In this document: positions 9,391-18,665 of the stretch, piece by piece
Position numbering within the stretch: the first letter of the stretch is position 1
How the letters are laid out: each line of letters starts with the position of its first letter
NCBI RefSeq assembly: GCF_963665995.1
Contig: NZ_OY762512.1
Span: 4,402,001-4,466,000, forward strand
DNA from: Pleurocapsa sp. FMAR1
Lineage (GTDB): Bacteria > Cyanobacteriota > Cyanobacteriia > Cyanobacteriales > Xenococcaceae
Direction: 5' to 3'
Length of the DNA stretch: 64,000 bases
Program-made: the position numbers and the translations under genes
Notes under the pieces: generated by a model
The model's input: the letters and a program-made list of their open reading frames with translations, nothing else
What the model was told of the DNA's origin: nothing
Database searches by the model: none

Positions 9391-9744
9391 CTATTCTTTA
9401 ATCTGATAGCGTAGTAGTTGACTAAGTTGTTCAGCAGGCAAACCGAGCTTTTGAGCGATCTCTGTTTCTATTTGGGACAAATCAGCACTATCTAACTCAA
9501 ACTCTTGTTTTTGATAAACTTGAGTTGCCTGTTTTACTTTCACTCTTGAAGTATTGCGGTCGCGGTTGACTATAACTTTGATATATAGAATTTTATTACC
9601 CGATAGTGCTTCGTTGGCAGTAATTTCATAAGACTTTACAGACTGGTGAGAGTATTTTAAACTATGGTCGGTTATTAATCCGCTCATCAGCCAAAAAGCT
9701 AGTCCCAATAGAGGTAAAGGCAACCAAAACTCTAAGCGCAACAT
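9391..9744 (-). CDS. conserved-looking membrane-anchored protein of unknown function
   Basis: The 117-aa protein has an N-terminal hydrophobic segment (about residues 5-24, WLPLPLLGLAFWLMSGLIT) that anchors a soluble domain rich in Lys, Gln and Glu and ending LRYQIKE. I do not recognise the family. It is transcribed divergently from the response regulator, with ~57 bp between starts, so a shared control region is possible. Confidence 0.6.
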   Translation of the reverse strand: MLRLEFWLPLPLLGLAFWLMSGLITDHSLKYSHQSVKSYEITANEALSGNKILYIKVIVNRDRNTSRVKVKQATQVYQKQEFELDSADLSQIETEIAQKLGLPAEQLSQLLRYQIKE

Positions 9745-9801
9745 TTATTGTTTACCATTGATCGTTTATCATTTATCTATCTTATTCAATGCCTAATAAA
9801 G

Positions 9802-10476
9802 ATGTTGATTTTGTTAGTCGAAGATGACCCCGCGCAGCTAGAGCCTTTACAGGCAGCCTTATCACAAGTGGGACATATTGTTGATGCGGTAGAAGAAGGG
9901 GCAACGGCACAATGGCTAATTAAAGAAAAAGGCTATGACCTACTAATCTTAGACTGGATGTTACCTCAAGTTAATGGGGTTGAACTTTGCCGACAGTATC
10001 GTAACCTGGGTAATACTTCACCAGTGCTAATGCTAACTGCCAAAGATACTACAGTGGATAAGGTTGATGGTTTAGATGCTGGTGCGGATGACTATATTGT
10101 CAAACCCGTAGATGTTTTAGAGTTATTAGCAAGAGTAAGAGCTTTAGGCAGGCGATCGCCTTTATGGACGGGAGACACACTAACTTTAGCAGATCTACAG
10201 TTAGATTTAACCAGCCTGAACCTAGAAAAAGGAGAACAGAAAATACAGCTTTCCGTCAGAGAATTTCAACTGATGGAATATTTGATGCGTCATCCTCAAC
10301 AAGTATTATCTCGCGATCAAATCGAGCAGGCACTTTGGAGTTGGGGTAGCGAGCCTGAAAGCAATGCGGTAACAACTTTAGTTAGAAGATTGCGACAGCG
10401 GATGGCAGCAATTGGCGCAAAAGATTGGTTAGAGACGGTTTACGGCATGGGTTATCGTTTGGATGTTCGAGATTAA
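9802..10476 (+). CDS. OmpR-family response regulator (RppA/NrsR-like)
   Basis: The 224-aa two-domain regulator has a receiver with acidic pocket LVEDD, phospho-acceptor D51 (LLILDWMLP), the conserved TAKD threonine and lysine in DYIVKPVD, then a winged-helix DNA-binding domain with the GYGMGYRL-type C-terminal hairpin. The start is ATG 9802; the upstream TTG only adds an unconserved tail. Two-component partners are usually adjacent, and the nearest kinase is 10 kb away at 20142. Because it precedes the efflux genes and a tandem TGTCAT motif, I infer it controls them. The RppA/NrsR assignment is by general resemblance. Confidence 0.88.
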   Translation: MLILLVEDDPAQLEPLQAALSQVGHIVDAVEEGATAQWLIKEKGYDLLILDWMLPQVNGVELCRQYRNLGNTSPVLMLTAKDTTVDKVDGLDAGADDYIVKPVDVLELLARVRALGRRSPLWTGDTLTLADLQLDLTSLNLEKGEQKIQLSVREFQLMEYLMRHPQQVLSRDQIEQALWSWGSEPESNAVTTLVRRLRQRMAAIGAKDWLETVYGMGYRLDVRD

Positions 10477-10546
10477 ATTTGTTTTCTTTCTCAAGCAAAG
10501 AGTTATACCATTCATTCACCAAAAAAGTCGGAGTTCTTTCTACTGT

Positions 10547-10825
10547 GGTAAATTGAGTCCCTTGCTAAGTTTAGGTTTAATTTATGGTAGCTGTACGCCA
10601 CACTACGACGGCGAATTAAATCGTAGACCTAATTTTCACTCGTTAATAAAAAATGGTCAGCTTCCCCCAGGAATTGGGATTGATGACGGAGCAGCAGTAC
10701 TTTTTGAAGGACAAAAAATTGTTGAGGTTGTTGCTTCCAGACCACAAGCAAAGGCTTATAAAGTCAAGTTAAATAATGAAGAAATAGTTGAAGAACCTAT
10801 ATCAGCAAGGTATTTAGGTCAATAG
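10547..10825 (+). pseudogene. C-terminal remnant of peptidase E (S51 family)
   Basis: About 90 residues from SPLLSLGLIYGSCTPHYDGE through GIGIDDGAAVLFEG to ISARYLGQ correspond to the last third of S51 dipeptidases of the peptidase E/cyanophycinase superfamily. The N-terminal half with the nucleophile serine (the SAG-S-x-x-W elbow) is missing. The open frame extends back to an ATG at 10463 inside the response regulator, but residues 1-28 of that frame show no homology. No promoter or ribosome binding site is evident. I read it as a truncated, probably dead gene. Confidence 0.7.
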
Positions 10826-10863
10826 ACTTGCTGGTAAAAGGCATCGGCACTAAAAAATAGTTC

Positions 10864-10880
10864 TGTCATTTCTGTGTCAT
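10864..10880 (+). promoter_or_regulatory. tandem TGTCAT repeat, candidate response-regulator operator
   Basis: TGTCATTTCTGTGTCAT: two TGTCAT half-sites whose starts are exactly 11 bp apart, one helical turn, as for OmpR/PhoB-type regulators. It lies ~150 bp upstream of the RND adaptor gene. The same 17 bp with a single change occurs at 21509-21525 upstream of a small secreted protein gene next to the sensor kinase. Confidence 0.55.
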
Positions 10881-11028
10881 ATTTGCGAGTTAAGAATAAA
10901 TATAAGAAGGTTAATTCAAACAAATAAAACAAACAGCCCAAATAGCAAATAAATATACTCAATAAAGTGTAATTAAATTTTTTGTTCTTCTCCAAGAGAA
11001 TTCTCGACCGATAAACCCATGTAAAATC

Positions 11029-12384
11029 ATGAAATCAGCTAACATTCCACCTAATCAGCCTTCAGAATTAGAATACAAGCCAGAAGAACAGCAGGCAGAA
11101 AAATTCCCAAAATCCAGCAAAAAAAAGATTACACTACCTAGATGGTTATGGGCAATTCTGCTTTTAGGAGGAGTTGCAGCTTTGTGGCAAGTATCTACGC
11201 TTTCCCCCGCACCAACAGTAGAATCTAGTACCCAAGAACCACCACCTAAATCCGTTAAAACCATAGCCCTAAAAACAGGTACAGGTAACAGGGAGATTGA
11301 ATTATTAGGACAAGTAGAAGCAGGAGAAAGGGCAACTTTAAGTCCCCAAATAGATGGCAGAGTACAACAAGTTTTGGTGAGAGAGGGCGATCGCGTAAGG
11401 ACTGGAATGACGGTAGCAATTCTTGATGATGCCGATTCTAGATTGGCTCTAGCCGAAGCACAGGCAAGACTGGCTCAGGAAAGAGGCAATTTGGCTAGGT
11501 TGCAGGTAGGTACTCGCCCCGAAATTATGGCTCAAAGACAGGCAGAGTTAAATGCAGCTAAAGCCAGAGAATTAGAAGCACAAGATAATTTATCAAGAGT
11601 GTCAGGTTTAACTGAAGAAGGGGCGTTATCCCAAAGAGCTTTGGTAGAAGCCAAAGCGGAAGCTGACACTGCAACCAGCGAGAAATTCCGCGTTCAAGCC
11701 TTTTTATCCGAAGCACAAGCAGGCCCGACTCAAGAAGAAATCGACGCACAGCAAGGTTTAGTAGCTGCTGCTCAAGCTGCCGTAGAGCAAGCAGAACTGG
11801 GGATGCAGCGCACCCAAATCAAGGCAGTTTTTTCAGGAATAGTGCAATCGCGGGATGTCGATCCTGGAGATTATGTGGAGATAAGTGACCCTGTATTGAG
11901 TTTAGTAGGCGATCGCTCCTTGGATATCTTTTTAGAAGTGCCAGAAAGTTTAAGCGGACAAGTTGCACCAGGAATGAAAGTAACCCTAAATGCTAGAGCA
12001 TTACCTAATTGGCAACAAGAGACTGAAATTACCGCAGTAGTACCCACCGCTAATACGGCTTCTCGCCGACAATTAGTTAGGGTTAGCTTGGATAATCCAT
12101 CTCAAGAATTGTTACCAGGGATGGCAATTCAAGCAAATCTAGCCGTACCAGTAGAAAATACTGATACCTTTATTGTGCCTCGCGATGCTTTAACCAGACG
12201 CAGAAATGAATGGTTATTGTTTGCTGTTAATGATAATCGAGCAGAACAGCATCAAGTAGAGATGGTTGGAGATTTGGGAAAGGAAGTAGTTATTGCCAAT
12301 CCAGAATTAGAAGCAGGACAGGCAATCGTCGTCACAGGTGGGGATGGACTTACAAATAGTGCTGCGGTGCAGGTGGTTGAGTAA
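11029..12384 (+). CDS. RND efflux periplasmic adaptor (membrane fusion protein)
   Basis: The 451-aa HlyD/AcrA-type adaptor links an inner-membrane RND pump to an outer-membrane channel. It has a short cytoplasmic N-terminus, one membrane span (~residues 39-58, WLWAILLLGGVAALWQV), the lipoyl half-motif LSPQIDGRVQQVLVREGD, a long coiled-coil hairpin rich in Ala, Glu and Gln, the second lipoyl half GIVQSRDVDPGDYVE, and beta-barrel and membrane-proximal domains. The matching pump lies 3 kb downstream at 15426, with three unrelated genes between. It is probably under the two-component system of this region. Confidence 0.88.
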   Translation: MKSANIPPNQPSELEYKPEEQQAEKFPKSSKKKITLPRWLWAILLLGGVAALWQVSTLSPAPTVESSTQEPPPKSVKTIALKTGTGNREIELLGQVEAGERATLSPQIDGRVQQVLVREGDRVRTGMTVAILDDADSRLALAEAQARLAQERGNLARLQVGTRPEIMAQRQAELNAAKARELEAQDNLSRVSGLTEEGALSQRALVEAKAEADTATSEKFRVQAFLSEAQAGPTQEEIDAQQGLVAAAQAAVEQAELGMQRTQIKAVFSGIVQSRDVDPGDYVEISDPVLSLVGDRSLDIFLEVPESLSGQVAPGMKVTLNARALPNWQQETEITAVVPTANTASRRQLVRVSLDNPSQELLPGMAIQANLAVPVENTDTFIVPRDALTRRRNEWLLFAVNDNRAEQHQVEMVGDLGKEVVIANPELEAGQAIVVTGGDGLTNSAAVQVVE

Positions 12385-12466
12385 AGAGTAATTTTAAAAG
12401 ACTCACTTCCCATCGCAGTAGTGAGAAGCTATCGATTGTATATACGCACTGAACTATGTCTTAACT

Positions 12467-12934
12467 ATGCTGGAAAATAAACCCAATATTAAAAATCAAA
12501 CTAATCTTAGTTTAAAAACCAGAGATATTGTTGCTGCTTATACTCTACTGCGAATCGTAGTTGGGATTAATTACTTCAATCACGGCGCAACTAGAATTTT
12601 CAATATTCCTGGCTTTATAGATTCGATGGTAAGTACTATGCAGGGTTCTTGGATTCCCGAATTTCTAGTCAGAGTCAATGCAGCTTTAGTACCACCAGTC
12701 GAACTAATAGTCGGAATTTTGATAACTATTGGTTTGTTTACGCGCTCGGCATTAATCGCCTGTTTTATTTTGATGGCTGTTTTGATGTACGGCATTACTA
12801 TCATTCAAAACTGGGACGGAGCTAGCGGTCAACTGGCTTATAACATTGTTTTATTTATTCTTCTGGCAGGATTGAGTTTTAATCGCATTTCTGTAGATGC
12901 TTGGTTAAAAAATAAACGCGATCGCTCTGACTAA
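12467..12934 (+). CDS. DoxX family membrane protein
   Basis: The 155-aa protein has four predicted membrane helices. The first carries the DoxX-like LLRIVVGINYFNHGATRIF and a later one PPVELIVGILITIGLFTR. DoxX/DoxD-family proteins are small quinone- or redox-associated membrane proteins; the precise activity here is unknown. It sits 80 bp after the adaptor gene on the same strand and may be co-transcribed. Confidence 0.8.
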   Translation: MLENKPNIKNQTNLSLKTRDIVAAYTLLRIVVGINYFNHGATRIFNIPGFIDSMVSTMQGSWIPEFLVRVNAALVPPVELIVGILITIGLFTRSALIACFILMAVLMYGITIIQNWDGASGQLAYNIVLFILLAGLSFNRISVDAWLKNKRDRSD

Positions 12935-13000
12935 AAATCATACTTTAATACCAATGCCAAAATTATCAGCTTTAACATTGCAAATTATAGGAGAAGCATT

Positions 13001-14374
13001 TTGAAATTAGCTGTTCGTTCGACAATCGCCCTAAAGCCTACTCTATCTCTGATTGATACTGTTGCCATAATTGTCGGCATAGTAGTCGGGGCAAGCATTT
13101 TTGAAACGCCTTCGTTGGTAGCTGCCAACGCGGGTAGTACAGCTAATGTCTTATTGACTTGGGGACTGGGCGGAGTGATATCTTTGATAGGTGCGTTGTG
13201 CTATGCCGAATTAGCCACCAACTATCCCCATCCTGGTGGTACTTACTACTATCTCAAACGTTCTTTTGGCAAGGCGATCGCCTTTTTATTTGCCTGGACG
13301 CGCCTGAGCGTGATTCAGACAGGTTCAATTGCTCTACTTGCATTCGTCTTTGGGGATTATGCCTCGCAGTTATGGCGGTGGGGAGATTTTTCTTCTGTCA
13401 TCTATGCGGCGATCGCCATTGTCTTTTTAACTGGATTGAATTTACTGGGAGTTCGACAGGGTAAGCAGACACAAACTTTATTAGCTTTTCTTCAGGTTAC
13501 AGGACTAATTGTCATTTCGGCGATCGCCCTCGCTATTTCTTTCTCCTTGATTTCGGTTTCAACAGTCGAACCGACTGTTATTACTACCAATCTCATTCAG
13601 TCTGATTCAGCAATTCCCCGTAATTTTGGTCTGATGATGGTGTTTATATTGCTCAGTTATGGCGGATGGAATGAAGCAGCCTATATCTCTGCCGAAGTCC
13701 GCAATGGTCGGCAAAACATTGTCAAAGCTTTAGTTTGGAGTATTGGTATCATTACTACACTCTATTTACTGATCAACTGGGCATTAATCAGAGGATTAGG
13801 ACTGACCCAAATGGCAGAATCTCAAGCAGTCGTCGCCGATCTGATGCGATTAAGTCTGGGAGAAACAGGAGCAGTATTAACCAGTCTTTTGGTAGCGATC
13901 GCTACAATCTGCTCTCTCAATGCCACCATTATTACAGGGGCAAGAGCCAATTACGCTTTAGGGCAAGATGTGACTATTTTTGCCTTTTTAAAGCGCGGAC
14001 ATGGAAATACTCCAGCCAATGCCCTAATTTTACAGGCTGCGATCGCACTTCTACTAGTGGGAGTGGGAACATTTACCCGTCAGGGTTTTGAGACGATGGT
14101 AGATTTTACCGCGCCAGCCTTTTGGTTTTTCTTTTTACTGAGTGGAATATCGCTTTTTATCCTGCGAAGGCGCGATCGAAACGTCGAGCGTTATTTTAGC
14201 GTGCCTTTTTATCCCCTGACCCCCCTAATGTTTTGTGGCATTTGTGCTTATATGCTGAGGGCGAGTTTAGTTTATACCGGTTGGGGCGGTTTGCTTGGTG
14301 CGATCGTCCCGCTACTGGGACTGCCTTTGCTGTGGTGGAATTTGAGGCAGTCAGAAAAGGTAACGATTAAGTAG
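13001..14374 (+). CDS. APC-superfamily amino acid permease
   Basis: The 457-aa transporter has about 12 membrane helices. Helix 1 has the unwound GIVVGASIFETPS signature of the APC fold, and PHPGGTYYYLKRSFG is typical of the LAT/SteT-like branch. The start is TTG 13001, supported by AGGAG ending about 8 nt upstream; no ATG is suitably placed. Substrate unknown. A downstream Asp/Glu racemase raises the possibility of an amino acid exchanger, but the RND pump gene lies between them. Confidence 0.85.
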   Translation: MKLAVRSTIALKPTLSLIDTVAIIVGIVVGASIFETPSLVAANAGSTANVLLTWGLGGVISLIGALCYAELATNYPHPGGTYYYLKRSFGKAIAFLFAWTRLSVIQTGSIALLAFVFGDYASQLWRWGDFSSVIYAAIAIVFLTGLNLLGVRQGKQTQTLLAFLQVTGLIVISAIALAISFSLISVSTVEPTVITTNLIQSDSAIPRNFGLMMVFILLSYGGWNEAAYISAEVRNGRQNIVKALVWSIGIITTLYLLINWALIRGLGLTQMAESQAVVADLMRLSLGETGAVLTSLLVAIATICSLNATIITGARANYALGQDVTIFAFLKRGHGNTPANALILQAAIALLLVGVGTFTRQGFETMVDFTAPAFWFFFLLSGISLFILRRRDRNVERYFSVPFYPLTPLMFCGICAYMLRASLVYTGWGGLLGAIVPLLGLPLLWWNLRQSEKVTIK

Positions 14375-14464
14375 TTTACTCCCTACCTATCACTTTCAAG
14401 TCACTGATTACTAGACAACCCCTAATTATCTATCGCTAACTTTAATTAATTTTTTTAGGAGATT

Positions 14465-15133
14465 ATGATGATTCCATTTCAACGTACTATTGCTTTATTG
14501 GCGATCGCCCTTAGCTCGATTGCCACTGGATGCGCTTCAACTATTGGTGCATCAACCAAAGCAGATTCCATAGCTACCGAATCTCAAACATCTGCTTCCA
14601 CTACGGCACAGTCTCCAGCATTAAAAGAACCAGATGTAATTTATGTTCCAACTCCATCAGAAGTGGTAGAGCGAATGTTAGCCTTAGCTAATATCGACCA
14701 AAACGATGTCCTTTACGATCTCGGCAGTGGAGATGGACGCATTCCCATCACAGCAATTCAAAATTACGGTATCAGTCGTGCTGTGGGTATAGATATAGAT
14801 CCGCAGCGCATTCAAGAAGCTAATACCAATGCCAAAGAAGCTGGAGTTAGCGATCGCGTTCGTTTCCTCAACCAAGATTTGTTTCAAAGTAATTTTAGCG
14901 ATGCTACTGTCGTGACGCTATACCTTTTGCCCACCTTGAATGTTCAACTTAGACCACAGTTACTCAGCCAATTAAAACCTGGAACGCGCATCGTTTCTCA
15001 TGATTTTGATATGGGTGAATGGCAACCTGAACGAACAGAACAGATAGAAGTCGATGGTCAAACGCATACAGTTTACTTGTGGACTGTACCTGAAAAACCC
15101 CCCGCTAATTTAGTTGACCCGAATTCGATTTAA
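14465..15133 (+). CDS. SAM-dependent methyltransferase with lipoprotein signal
   Basis: The 222-aa protein begins with a lipoprotein-type signal (hydrophobic core TIALLAIALSSIATGC, lipobox ATGC), then a Ser/Thr/Ala-rich linker to ~residue 55, then a Rossmann methyltransferase fold: VLYDLGSGDGRIP (motif I), GIDIDPQRI (motif II) and a YLLP post-motif. It resembles protein-lysine-methyltransferase-like proteins with a DLGSGDGR motif. An exported methyltransferase is odd because SAM is cytoplasmic; a membrane-anchored but cytoplasm-facing orientation is an alternative. AGGAG lies just upstream, and two consecutive ATGs (14465, 14468) are possible starts. Confidence 0.78.
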   Translation: MMIPFQRTIALLAIALSSIATGCASTIGASTKADSIATESQTSASTTAQSPALKEPDVIYVPTPSEVVERMLALANIDQNDVLYDLGSGDGRIPITAIQNYGISRAVGIDIDPQRIQEANTNAKEAGVSDRVRFLNQDLFQSNFSDATVVTLYLLPTLNVQLRPQLLSQLKPGTRIVSHDFDMGEWQPERTEQIEVDGQTHTVYLWTVPEKPPANLVDPNSI

Positions 15134-15224
15134 GCAGAAGTAGTAAGGCGAACAAGAAAATCTGGCACTCTTTCAACAAGTGTATGACATACAAAGTATT
15201 TTTGTTCGTCCTAAAGGATTCCTA

Positions 15225-15352
15225 AAGAATTAGCTTCGTGTCCGTCACCGCTACGCATATAGCTATAATCTCTAAGCCATAAGCTATAAGCTTTTTAAAG
15301 AGTATAAAATATAACACAACTTCAGGCAATCATACCTCGATTCACCAAAGCC
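15225..15352. mobile_element. decayed MITE-like element, copy C (inverted)
   Basis: AATCATACCTCGATTC near 15328-15343 is the exact reverse complement of the inner left end of the element at 39099-39233, and the following CACCAAAGCC matches its terminus with two differences. The interior holds the same AGCTATAAGC-type short repeats. The far end is not recognisable. It lies in the gap before the RND pump gene. Confidence 0.4.
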
Positions 15353-15364
15353 GAAAACCTTACA

Positions 15365-15394
15365 GGTAAGGGTGAACGACCCTTCGCCCCTACC
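15365..15394. repeat. GGTAAGGG/CCCCTACC palindromic repeat
   Basis: An imperfect inverted repeat with arms GGTAAGGGTG and CGCCCCTACC around a GAACGACCCTT-type centre. The same kind of short palindrome occurs at 33341-33368. It is intergenic, just before the RND pump start. Confidence 0.55.
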
Positions 15395-15425
15395 AATTCG
15401 ATAACAACTAAGCACTAAGCATACA

Positions 15426-18400
15426 ATGAGTTTAATTAGAACCGCCGTTCGCTGGCGACATGGTACGGGTGTTTTATTTTGTCTACTGGCATTATTTGGG
15501 GTTTTGGCACTATTTCAATTACCGCTAGAATTACAGCCTGGAGGCGATCGCCCTGAAATAAGTATTACTACTCCCTATTTGGGGGCTTCTCCTGCCGAAG
15601 TAGAAGATTTGGTAACTCGTCCGATTGAAGAAAGATTAGAAGAAGTTCAAGGGATACAAGAAATTACCAGCACCAGTAGTTCGGGAGTTAGTACTATTAA
15701 TGTTGAGTTTAACTGGAATAGCGATATCGATCGCTCTTTGGTGGATGTTCTCAATAAACTACAGCAGGTTGAAGCGTTGCCGACAGAAGCCGATGAATCG
15801 GATGTGGAAGTGGTAAGCGGTAGCAGCGACCCTATGATGTGGGTTATTTTGACACCCAAAGAAGGTTTTACTGCCGATGATTATCGCTATCGGGATTTGG
15901 TTGATGATGTAATTGTGCCTCGCTTCCGACAGGTGCAGGGTGTGGGACAGTTTTTAGTCTCTGGCGGTAGAGAACGAGAAGTAGAAGTAATTGTAAATCC
16001 TAAAGCTTTAGCCGATCGCAATCTTACCATTGGCGATGTCGCTAACACTCTCCGCAACAATAACCAAGATATTCGCGGTGGTCCTTTAGTGTTGGAACGC
16101 AGAGAGTATCGGGTTAGAACCGTTAGTCGGATCGAAGATGTCGAACAACTAGAAGGATTTGTGCTGCGTCGGGATGAGTCGGGGATAGTTTATCTAGGGG
16201 ATGTAGCTCAAGCCCGCATGGGTCGGGCTATCCAAGACCGAGCCTTAATTAGGGAAAACGAACCAGCCGTAGCTACGGGAATTATTCGTCAGATAGGTGG
16301 TAATGTACCCGAAATTTCGGCAGGAATCAGGGAAGCTTTACTAGAACTAGAAGCGAGATTCGATCGCGAAGGGGAAGGTATTGCCTTTGACATTACCTAT
16401 GATGAAAATGACTATATTAATGAATCGATTTCTTTTGTCCAGAGTAATCTAATTATCGGTGCGATACTCGCAGCTTTAGTATTACTGTTGTTCCTCGGTT
16501 CGTTAAGGACAGTTGGCGTAATTGCGATCGCCATTCCCACGACTTTAATTACCGTCTTTATTGTCTTCTACTTATTAGGTCGTACCCTAAACGTAATTAG
16601 TTTGGCGGGGTTAGCCTTTGCGGTGGGGATGGTAGTAGATAATGCGATCGTCGTCTTAGAAAACGTCTTTACCCATATGCAGCAGGGTAAAACTCCTATG
16701 AAAGCTGCGATCGATGGTACACAGGAAGTAGGTGGTGCGATGCTAGCTTCTACCCTAACCACCGTTGCCGTATTTGCGCCTATCGTATTAGTTACAGGGG
16801 AAGCGGGACAACTATTCTTTGATATTGGGATTGCCCTTTCGGCTTCGGTACTATTTTCCCTATTTGCAGCCCTAACTCTAATTCCCATGTTAGCGGGACT
16901 GTTTCTCAAGCGGACAGAAGCAGAACAAATGCTTGCAGGGGCAGAATATAGAGGTGGTAATTGGCTAGAGCGTTCTGTTGCCAAAATTTCGGCGATTTTT
17001 CGTCTAGGAGAGAGTAAATTAGAGAACTTTCTTTTAAAAACCGTTCGCTGGTCGTTGGGCAGAGGTAAATTAAAACGTCGGCTATTGGTTCTCGCACTCC
17101 CCATAGTTTTGTTACTCGTCAGTTTCCCACTATTACCCCCCGCCGATTATCTACCAGAAGGAAACCGCAACCAAGTTTTGTGGCTGGCTGAACCCTTTCC
17201 AGGTACGAGTATTCCCGAAGCAATAGAACTTTCTCAAGCACCTAGAGATTTTGTCAGCAAACAACCAGAGGTAATGCGTACTGTTTACGTACATCGTCCA
17301 GGGCTAAGGGTGATTGCTGCTTTTATTAAATCTGAAGAAGCTACGGGTAATAATTTAAATGGTCTAGTCAACCGTCTGCGAGAAGCCAGCGCGAATTTCC
17401 CTGGTTATCGTTTTCTCATACCCAGACGCGCTTCTATTTTCCAAGATCCTGGTAAAGAATTTGAGGTGCAGGTAATTGGAGAAAACTTACCAGAAATAGA
17501 CGGATTACAACAACAAATTTCTCAACAAATAAGCGAGTTACCAGGAATTCAAAATGTTCGTGCCGATTTTGTGACGGGTGCGCCAGAATTACAGGTAATT
17601 CCCAACCGCGAACGGCTAGCAGAAGCAGGATTATCAGAAGGGGAAATAGGGGAAATGGTACAGGCTGCTTTGGGCGGTGTTAGAGCCTCGGAATTTGTCG
17701 ATGGTAAACGCGAACTAGATGTTAGCGTTGAATTGCAAGATACCTTTGTCGAAACTCCCGAACAACTACGCCAACTAGCTATCTTTAACGGTGATGGTCA
17801 AAGGGTGCAGCTAGCCGATGTGGCAGAAGTATTAGAAACCACAGGCGCAGATACGATTAACCACGTCGATTTAGAAAGGTCGATTACCCTAACTGCTAGT
17901 GTGGCTAGTGACGCTCCTTTAGGTGCATTAATCGATCGCACCGAACAAGAAATTCTCGCTCCCCTACGTCAAGAATTACCCCCAGGCGTGCGAGTTGAGT
18001 TAGCAGGATCGGCAGATATTTTAGCTGAAACTTTACTTCAGTTAGGCTCTACTTTCTTACTGTCTTTAGTAATTACCTATTTACTGTTAGTCGCTTTGTA
18101 TCGCTCTTTCATCTACCCATTATTAATCATGGCAACGGTACCAATGGGAATGACTGGCGGATTATTATCTCTATTAATTGCTAATGTTATCCCTGGTGTA
18201 GTTGTTCCTCTAGATATGATTACAGGTTTGGGTTTTGTCATCCTCACAGGGGTAGTAGTAAACAATGCTATTCTTTTGGTCGACCGCGCTTTACAACTTC
18301 AGTCAGAAGGGATGGAATACGATGCTTCTCTTTATTCTGCCGTCGGCGATCGCTTGCGTCCTATTTTTATGTCCGCAGGAACTAGCGTACTGGGTATGCT

Positions 18401-18608
18401 ACCATTAGCGATTCTTCCAGGAAAAGGTGCAGAACTCTATCAGGGTTTAGGTATTGTCTTAACGGGTGGTTTGGCTCTCTCTACTTTCTTAACTCCCACA
18501 GTAATTCCTGCTTTGATGGGATTGTTAGAGGATTTTCAACCTAGAAGAAGTAAACAAGAGCATGAGGGTGAGGTAAAATCAAGGAAATTGGTAAAGGATA
18601 AAAGTTAG
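15426..18608 (+). CDS. RND multidrug/solute efflux pump (HAE1 type)
   Basis: The 1060-aa inner-membrane pump has the usual duplicated plan: helix 1, a large periplasmic domain, helices 2-7, then the same again. The proton-relay region reads AVGMVVDNAIVVLENV, with the aspartate followed by asparagine instead of the Asp-Asp of AcrB, as seen in many HAE1 pumps. It is full length for the family. Its adaptor is at 11029-12384. No TolC-like outer membrane gene is present in the window. Drug or solute specificity cannot be read from sequence. Confidence 0.92.
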   Translation: MSLIRTAVRWRHGTGVLFCLLALFGVLALFQLPLELQPGGDRPEISITTPYLGASPAEVEDLVTRPIEERLEEVQGIQEITSTSSSGVSTINVEFNWNSDIDRSLVDVLNKLQQVEALPTEADESDVEVVSGSSDPMMWVILTPKEGFTADDYRYRDLVDDVIVPRFRQVQGVGQFLVSGGREREVEVIVNPKALADRNLTIGDVANTLRNNNQDIRGGPLVLERREYRVRTVSRIEDVEQLEGFVLRRDESGIVYLGDVAQARMGRAIQDRALIRENEPAVATGIIRQIGGNVPEISAGIREALLELEARFDREGEGIAFDITYDENDYINESISFVQSNLIIGAILAALVLLLFLGSLRTVGVIAIAIPTTLITVFIVFYLLGRTLNVISLAGLAFAVGMVVDNAIVVLENVFTHMQQGKTPMKAAIDGTQEVGGAMLASTLTTVAVFAPIVLVTGEAGQLFFDIGIALSASVLFSLFAALTLIPMLAGLFLKRTEAEQMLAGAEYRGGNWLERSVAKISAIFRLGESKLENFLLKTVRWSLGRGKLKRRLLVLALPIVLLLVSFPLLPPADYLPEGNRNQVLWLAEPFPGTSIPEAIELSQAPRDFVSKQPEVMRTVYVHRPGLRVIAAFIKSEEATGNNLNGLVNRLREASANFPGYRFLIPRRASIFQDPGKEFEVQVIGENLPEIDGLQQQISQQISELPGIQNVRADFVTGAPELQVIPNRERLAEAGLSEGEIGEMVQAALGGVRASEFVDGKRELDVSVELQDTFVETPEQLRQLAIFNGDGQRVQLADVAEVLETTGADTINHVDLERSITLTASVASDAPLGALIDRTEQEILAPLRQELPPGVRVELAGSADILAETLLQLGSTFLLSLVITYLLLVALYRSFIYPLLIMATVPMGMTGGLLSLLIANVIPGVVVPLDMITGLGFVILTGVVVNNAILLVDRALQLQSEGMEYDASLYSAVGDRLRPIFMSAGTSVLGMLPLAILPGKGAELYQGLGIVLTGGLALSTFLTPTVIPALMGLLEDFQPRRSKQEHEGEVKSRKLVKDKS

Positions 18609-18665
18609 AAAACAATAGCAATCAGCAAAAACAAGTATTTACTAAATTATTACTAAATTATTTTT

